NCBI RefSeq assembly: GCF_017255015.1
Contig: NZ_JAFKCS010000001.1
Coordinates: forward strand, 306,772 to 370,771
Reading direction: 5' to 3'
Source of the DNA: Bowmanella yangjiangensis
Lineage (GTDB): Bacteria > Pseudomonadota > Gammaproteobacteria > Enterobacterales > Alteromonadaceae
DNA length: 64,000 bases
Position 1 is the stretch's first letter. The number at the start of each line of letters is the position of its first letter. Shown here piece after piece: positions 60,177-64,000 of this stretch. Both the position numbers and the translations under genes were made by a program. Below the pieces are notes generated by a model. The model ran no database searches. It saw only the letters and a list, made by a program, of their open reading frames with translations, and was not told where the DNA came from.

Positions 60177-62255
60177 TTGACGGAAATAGCAATTGGAGGG
60201 CACTTGTCCAACCCGGAACTACAGTTTGAAGCTATTCAGCAGGCCATAATGGATGCTGCGGTAGATGCCATTATCATCATTAATGATAAAGGGTTGATCA
60301 GCTATTTTTCGTCGTCTGCCGAGCGCTTGTTTGGTTATGACAGGGTTGAGGTATTGGGGCAGAACGTCAAAGTTCTGATGCCTGCCAAAGATGCACATGC
60401 CCATGACGGATATTTAGAGAATTACACCCGCAGCGGTCGAGCTAAGGTTATCGGTATTGGTCGCGATGTGCTTGGTCGTCGCAAAGATGGGAGTATCTTT
60501 CCTATGCATTTGAGCGTTGGAGAGGCTCAGACGGCGGAAGGACGTTTGTTTGTTGGCATTTGCCATGACCTCAGCGAATTCAAAGGCCTTTTGGAACAGC
60601 TGAGCTCCGCCGAAAGACGCTACAAAGACATCATCCAATATCAGCGGGAATTTATTTGTCGCTTGAGCAGCAGTTTGCGCCTTAGCTTCGTCAATAATGC
60701 CTTTTGTGAACAGCTAGGCTACCAAGAATCCGAAGTGCTGGGGATTTCTCTGATGGAGTTCATCCATGAGGATGACCGCCAAAAGGTGGAGTCGATTCTC
60801 AACCGATTGCGTGCTGAACAGGATGAAGCCAGCTTGAGTCTTTCTTGTGCCGTGCTGGACCAACAAGGCAGTACACATTTTATCGACTGGACCTTTAGAA
60901 CCCTGCCAGCCAGTTCCGAGTTTCACTACGAGATTCAAGCAATTGGTAACAATATTACCGAGCAGGTGAAGGCCAAGCAGCACGCCAAGTTCTTGGCCGA
61001 ATACGATAGTTTGACCGGCTTTTTCAACAAGGATGGTCTTAACCGGGCTTTTGCGCGCACTTTAGGTAACGCTGAGCATTACGCAGTATTTTTCACCGAC
61101 TGCTATCGCTTTCGTCTAATTAATGAAAAGTATGGCCAGGATGTAGGCGACCTGATGCTGATTGAGGCGGCGCAGCGTATTAAATCATGCATGCCTGCTG
61201 ACAGTTTGATATGCCGCCCTGGCGCCGACGATTTTCTTCTGGTTGTACCTCTGGAGGATAAAGCTCAAGCCTTGCAGCTGGCTGAAACCCTGTTGCAGAG
61301 CATTATCGAACCTTACGTCCTGGCGGGAGAAAAACTGGTGTTGTCGGCTGTGGTAGGCATCAGCTTTTACGGAGATGGGGCAACAGATCTGCCAGTGTTG
61401 GTTCGCCAGGCCGAGTCCGCCATGTTTGAGGCCAAGGCCAGCCATCATCCCGTGCGGGTTTATCATCAGGATATCCATCAGCAACTCACCATGCGTTTGG
61501 AGATTGAGCAAGGTATACGCAGAGCCTTGGACTTAAATCTGTTCGAAGTGGTTCTGCAGGCCAAATATAATCTGGCGGACATGAGTCTGGACGGCTATGA
61601 AGCCTTGATTCGCTGGCATGATCCGGAGCTCGGTACCGTCAGTCCTCAGGTGTTTGTGGCGATTGCCGAAAAAGTCAATTTGGGTATCGAACTTGACCTT
61701 TGGGTGTTGTCCAATGTGCTACAGCAGATTTCCACTTGGCGGAACGCCGGTTTTAAGGTCAAGCCTATTGCGGTGAATATTACCGCCGCGCATTTCTCTT
61801 TGCCGGGATTGTTCAGTCAGGTCGAACGAATGACAGCCGAGCTGAATTTGCCCATGAATTGTATTGAGCTTGAGATTACCGAAGGGGTAGCGATGGGAAA
61901 TTCTCAGGTTATCATGGACAACTTGCAACTGTTCAAACGACACGGCGTCAACATCGCCATCGATGACTTTGGTACAGGCTATTCTTCATTGGGGTATCTC
62001 AAAGACTTGCCGGTACAGTTGTTAAAGATAGACAGAGTGTTTATCAAAGATATTGAACATCCGAAGAACTATGGTCTGGTAAATGCCATGATCGCTATGG
62101 CCGACGCGGTAGGTATGCGAGTATTGGCTGAAGGCATAGAGACAGAGCGTCAGCGTGATATCTTGTTGAAGATGGGGTGCGATTTAGGGCAGGGTTACTT
62201 GTTTGCCAAGCCAGTAAGCTATGCAGAGATTGAAGCTACTCTCCTCTCAGCTTAA
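60177..62255 (+). CDS. FixL-like PAS / PAS / degenerate GGDEF / EAL protein
   Basis: 692 residues from TTG 60177; TTG 60204, just after GGAGGG, is an alternative, and ATG 60249 would cut the first PAS helix. PAS1 (~15-130) closely resembles the FixL heme-PAS: AHDGYLENY has His at 76, and GIGRDVLGRRKDG has Arg at 96, the same 20-residue spacing as FixL His200 and Arg220. PAS2 is ~140-265. The GGDEF site is GADDF, probably inactive as a cyclase. The EAL domain (~430-690) keeps YEALIRW, ELEITEGV, IDDFGTGYSSLGYL and LAEGIE, so c-di-GMP hydrolysis is likely. It overlaps the convergent HDOD gene by four bases. Confidence 0.9.
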   Translation: MTEIAIGGHLSNPELQFEAIQQAIMDAAVDAIIIINDKGLISYFSSSAERLFGYDRVEVLGQNVKVLMPAKDAHAHDGYLENYTRSGRAKVIGIGRDVLGRRKDGSIFPMHLSVGEAQTAEGRLFVGICHDLSEFKGLLEQLSSAERRYKDIIQYQREFICRLSSSLRLSFVNNAFCEQLGYQESEVLGISLMEFIHEDDRQKVESILNRLRAEQDEASLSLSCAVLDQQGSTHFIDWTFRTLPASSEFHYEIQAIGNNITEQVKAKQHAKFLAEYDSLTGFFNKDGLNRAFARTLGNAEHYAVFFTDCYRFRLINEKYGQDVGDLMLIEAAQRIKSCMPADSLICRPGADDFLLVVPLEDKAQALQLAETLLQSIIEPYVLAGEKLVLSAVVGISFYGDGATDLPVLVRQAESAMFEAKASHHPVRVYHQDIHQQLTMRLEIEQGIRRALDLNLFEVVLQAKYNLADMSLDGYEALIRWHDPELGTVSPQVFVAIAEKVNLGIELDLWVLSNVLQQISTWRNAGFKVKPIAVNITAAHFSLPGLFSQVERMTAELNLPMNCIELEITEGVAMGNSQVIMDNLQLFKRHGVNIAIDDFGTGYSSLGYLKDLPVQLLKIDRVFIKDIEHPKNYGLVNAMIAMADAVGMRVLAEGIETERQRDILLKMGCDLGQGYLFAKPVSYAEIEATLLSA

Positions 62256-63097
62256 GGGCTGGCAAACAATTCAGGATTCATAATAATCAATATTTTGTAA
62301 GACTCGACTTTGCTGCTAAGGATGACATTTTCCAGCTCTGTTTCACCGAGCCTGAGGCTGTCGATAATCTCTGCATTGATCAAGTGATCGGTACATTTTT
62401 CATTTGGCAGAGCACATTGTAAGGCCAGCCGTACAGCAAGATAAACGATGGCAATATCGGTTTGCTTGAGCGCCAATGCTTCATTGTGCTGATTAGCGAT
62501 AGGGGTAAAGAGGTTCGACGGCAGATTCCACAGCATGAGAATCTGAGCGCTGCATTCCGCATAGGTAAAGCCCAACAGTTGCTTTTGTTTATCCCAAGGT
62601 CGTATCTTTTGTTCAAACTGCTCACATTGAGAAGCCAGCTCAGGGGAACGATTGGCCACTGCCAGTTCACCAAAGTTATGCAATAAGCCAAGTAAAAAGA
62701 AACGCTCGGTATCTTTTTGCCCGGTTTCAAGGGCCAGATGTTTCGCGATTAACCCTGCGTACACGCTTTGCTGCCAAAAGCGCTCCAGATCAATAGCATT
62801 GTTTTCAAAATGCTTGAAGGCGCTACGCGCAGTTTCGGTCATGACCAGGCTATACAGAGCTTTGGCTCCTATGGCGCTGACAGCACGGCTGATGGTACTG
62901 ATCTCTGTATTAAAGTTGTACAGCGCACTGTTTGCCAGCTTGAGCAATTTGCTGCTTAGTGAAGGGTCCAAAGAAACGACATTGGCAATATCGGCTGCAG
63001 TTGAACTGGGATCTTCCAGTAATTCCTTAATACGCGTACAGGCGTCCGGCAAGGCAAATGAGTCGGTCACGGCCATAGCGTAATCAGTGGCTTGCAT
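62252..63097 (-). CDS. HDOD domain protein
   Basis: 281 residues. The HDOD pattern is clear across ~10-220: LLEDPSSTAADIANVVSLDPSLSSKLLKLANSALYN, then ISTISRAVSAIGAKALYSLV and LLGLLHNFGELA in place of the HD hydrolase motif. HDOD domains are HD-like but catalytically silent and act in signalling, often beside c-di-GMP proteins. The tail beyond ~225 has no domain I recognise. Its 3' end overlaps the EAL-protein gene by four bases on the opposite strand. No strong ribosome site is visible. Confidence 0.87.
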   Translation of the reverse strand: MQATDYAMAVTDSFALPDACTRIKELLEDPSSTAADIANVVSLDPSLSSKLLKLANSALYNFNTEISTISRAVSAIGAKALYSLVMTETARSAFKHFENNAIDLERFWQQSVYAGLIAKHLALETGQKDTERFFLLGLLHNFGELAVANRSPELASQCEQFEQKIRPWDKQKQLLGFTYAECSAQILMLWNLPSNLFTPIANQHNEALALKQTDIAIVYLAVRLALQCALPNEKCTDHLINAEIIDSLRLGETELENVILSSKVESYKILIIMNPELFASP

Positions 63098-63267
63098 AAG
63101 TTAATTAGTCCTTTTTAGTCTTCTGATCTCAGGATAGTCGAAAGGTCGAAACTTTAACCACCTAACAACAGTATTTCCCTGGCTAATTATCTCATTGTGC
63201 AACATATCTTGCTTGCCAGATGTTCATGCCACGGTATGATTTGACATATCCTTACTAAAGGGAAGTC

Positions 63268-64000
63268 ATGTTGTTGGACTTGTTACGTCACTACTTTACC
63301 TACCCTCAGGACAATTTGCTGATGTTCGGCAATTACGATTCCTGGCTAGTACTACTGTCCATTCTGGTTTCTATTTTTTCCTCCTCCATGGCTATGCAAC
63401 TGGCTGGCCAAGCACGGCAAACAACACAGCGAAGCGCTTTACTCTTATTCGCAGGCAGTGTGGCATTGGGAGCCGGTGTGTGGTCTATGCATTTCATCGG
63501 CATGTTGGCCTTTCAATTATGCACAGAAGTAAATTACGCTACTAATCTGACCTTGCTATCCATGCTGCCAAGTATGGGAGCATCCTGGGTAGCCTTGTCA
63601 TTGATCAGCCGTAAGCAGGTTAGCCTGCTGCAGCTCACATTAGGTGCGGTACTAATGGGGGCTGGCATAGGCACTATGCACTATGTTGGCATGGCGGCCA
63701 TGCAAATGGCGCCAGCACTGAAATACGACCCCTGGTTGTTCGGGCTATCTATCTTTGTGGCGGTGGCCCTGGCTTGGTTATCGTTGTGGGTACGCTTTGG
63801 TATCAGACGTTTTACGGCGGCTCAGCTTTCACCCACCGCATTGAATCTGTTCAGTGGTACCGTGATGGGGCTGGCTATCAGCGGTATGCACTATACCGGT
63901 ATGGCGGCGGCACGTTTTGTGCCACCGGAGGGGATGCAACTTAGCGAGCAGATTAACCATTCTGAAGTGATGGCGCTCGGTATCGCGATTACCACTATTT
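63268..64000 (+). CDS. MHYT-domain membrane sensor protein (3' end outside window)
   Basis: The frame from ATG 63268 (GGAAG seven bases upstream) stays open to the right edge, 244 codons. Three MHYT repeats are visible, each at a membrane helix: WSMHFIGM (~73), GTMHYVGM (~134) and SGMHYTGM (~203). Seven helices are expected in total. MHYT domains are thought to bind copper and to sense diatomic gases or redox state, and in proteobacteria they usually carry a C-terminal GGDEF-EAL output; that part would lie beyond the window. The neighbouring HDOD and PAS-GGDEF-EAL genes fit this. Confidence 0.88.
   Translation, partial: MLLDLLRHYFTYPQDNLLMFGNYDSWLVLLSILVSIFSSSMAMQLAGQARQTTQRSALLLFAGSVALGAGVWSMHFIGMLAFQLCTEVNYATNLTLLSMLPSMGASWVALSLISRKQVSLLQLTLGAVLMGAGIGTMHYVGMAAMQMAPALKYDPWLFGLSIFVAVALAWLSLWVRFGIRRFTAAQLSPTALNLFSGTVMGLAISGMHYTGMAAARFVPPEGMQLSEQINHSEVMALGIAITTI

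Overview
The window looks like chromosomal DNA of a free-living, Gram-negative gammaproteobacterium, most likely of the Alteromonadales (Alteromonadaceae-like). The reasons are the gene families (DUF3010 protein, AcpH, S46 dipeptidyl-peptidase, PEP-CTERM proteins, ABC permease fused to an M1 peptidase, OmpK/Tsx-like porin), the many exported peptidases and the many c-di-GMP and sensory proteins. This taxonomic call is inference from family content, not from a marker gene. There are no rRNA, tRNA, IS, phage or CRISPR features. Coding density is high and almost all genes look intact; the genes at the two ends are cut by the window.

Layout. 1-0.94 kb: 3' part of a class III alcohol dehydrogenase. 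1.0-5.5 kb: two secreted SnoaL-like proteins and a TPR-esterase, divergent from a membrane-bound ToxR/CadC-like regulator. 5.7-12.4 kb: exported M20 peptidase, DUF3010 protein, SrpA-type catalase, S46 dipeptidyl-peptidase, a small ERCC4-HhH nuclease and ACP phosphodiesterase. 12.6-19.7 kb: TPR-GGDEF cyclase, MATE exporter with an overlapping small gene, a PEP-CTERM protein, a YCII protein, a Cys-rich protein and a DJ-1/PfpI protein. 19.8-23.1 kb: a SnoaL-fused ECF sigma factor with a DoxX-like gene, then DeoR regulator / HAD phosphatase / SemiSWEET. 23.2-32.4 kb: an ABC exporter with an M1-peptidase permease, divergent from a LytS/LytTR two-component system, flanked by two related TPR proteins. 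32.4-40.4 kb: LysR, methyltransferase, an ABC-2 exporter, and an ABC/FtsX/MFP tripartite system. 40.5-42.5 kb: a PEP-CTERM protein, a small secreted protein and a matrixin-like metalloprotease. 42.8-50.2 kb: an NtrY/NtrC-like two-component system divergent from a second MFP/ATPase/FtsX operon. 50.4-56.1 kb: Tat-exported M24 peptidase, M28 peptidase, a short class I adenylate cyclase-like protein and a dienelactone hydrolase. 56.7-59.3 kb: chemoreceptor coupled to a Tsx-like channel. 59.4-64 kb: a small membrane protein, a FixL-like PAS-GGDEF-EAL protein, an HDOD protein and the start of an MHYT protein.

How the genes work together. Three themes recur: export and scavenging of peptides (S46, M20, M24, M28 enzymes, all with export signals), envelope-directed ABC export under dedicated two-component control, and second messengers (c-di-GMP; probably cAMP). 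The most useful regulatory reads are an ECF41-type promoter (TGTCACA-N16-CGTC) directly upstream of the SnoaL-fused ECF sigma gene, and a sigma-54-type promoter with two 18-bp sites spaced exactly 21 bp apart between the NtrC-like regulator and the efflux operon it probably drives. The most unusual gene groupings are the LytTR/ABC-M1/twin-TPR module, the DeoR-HAD-SemiSWEET set and the chemoreceptor-Tsx pair.
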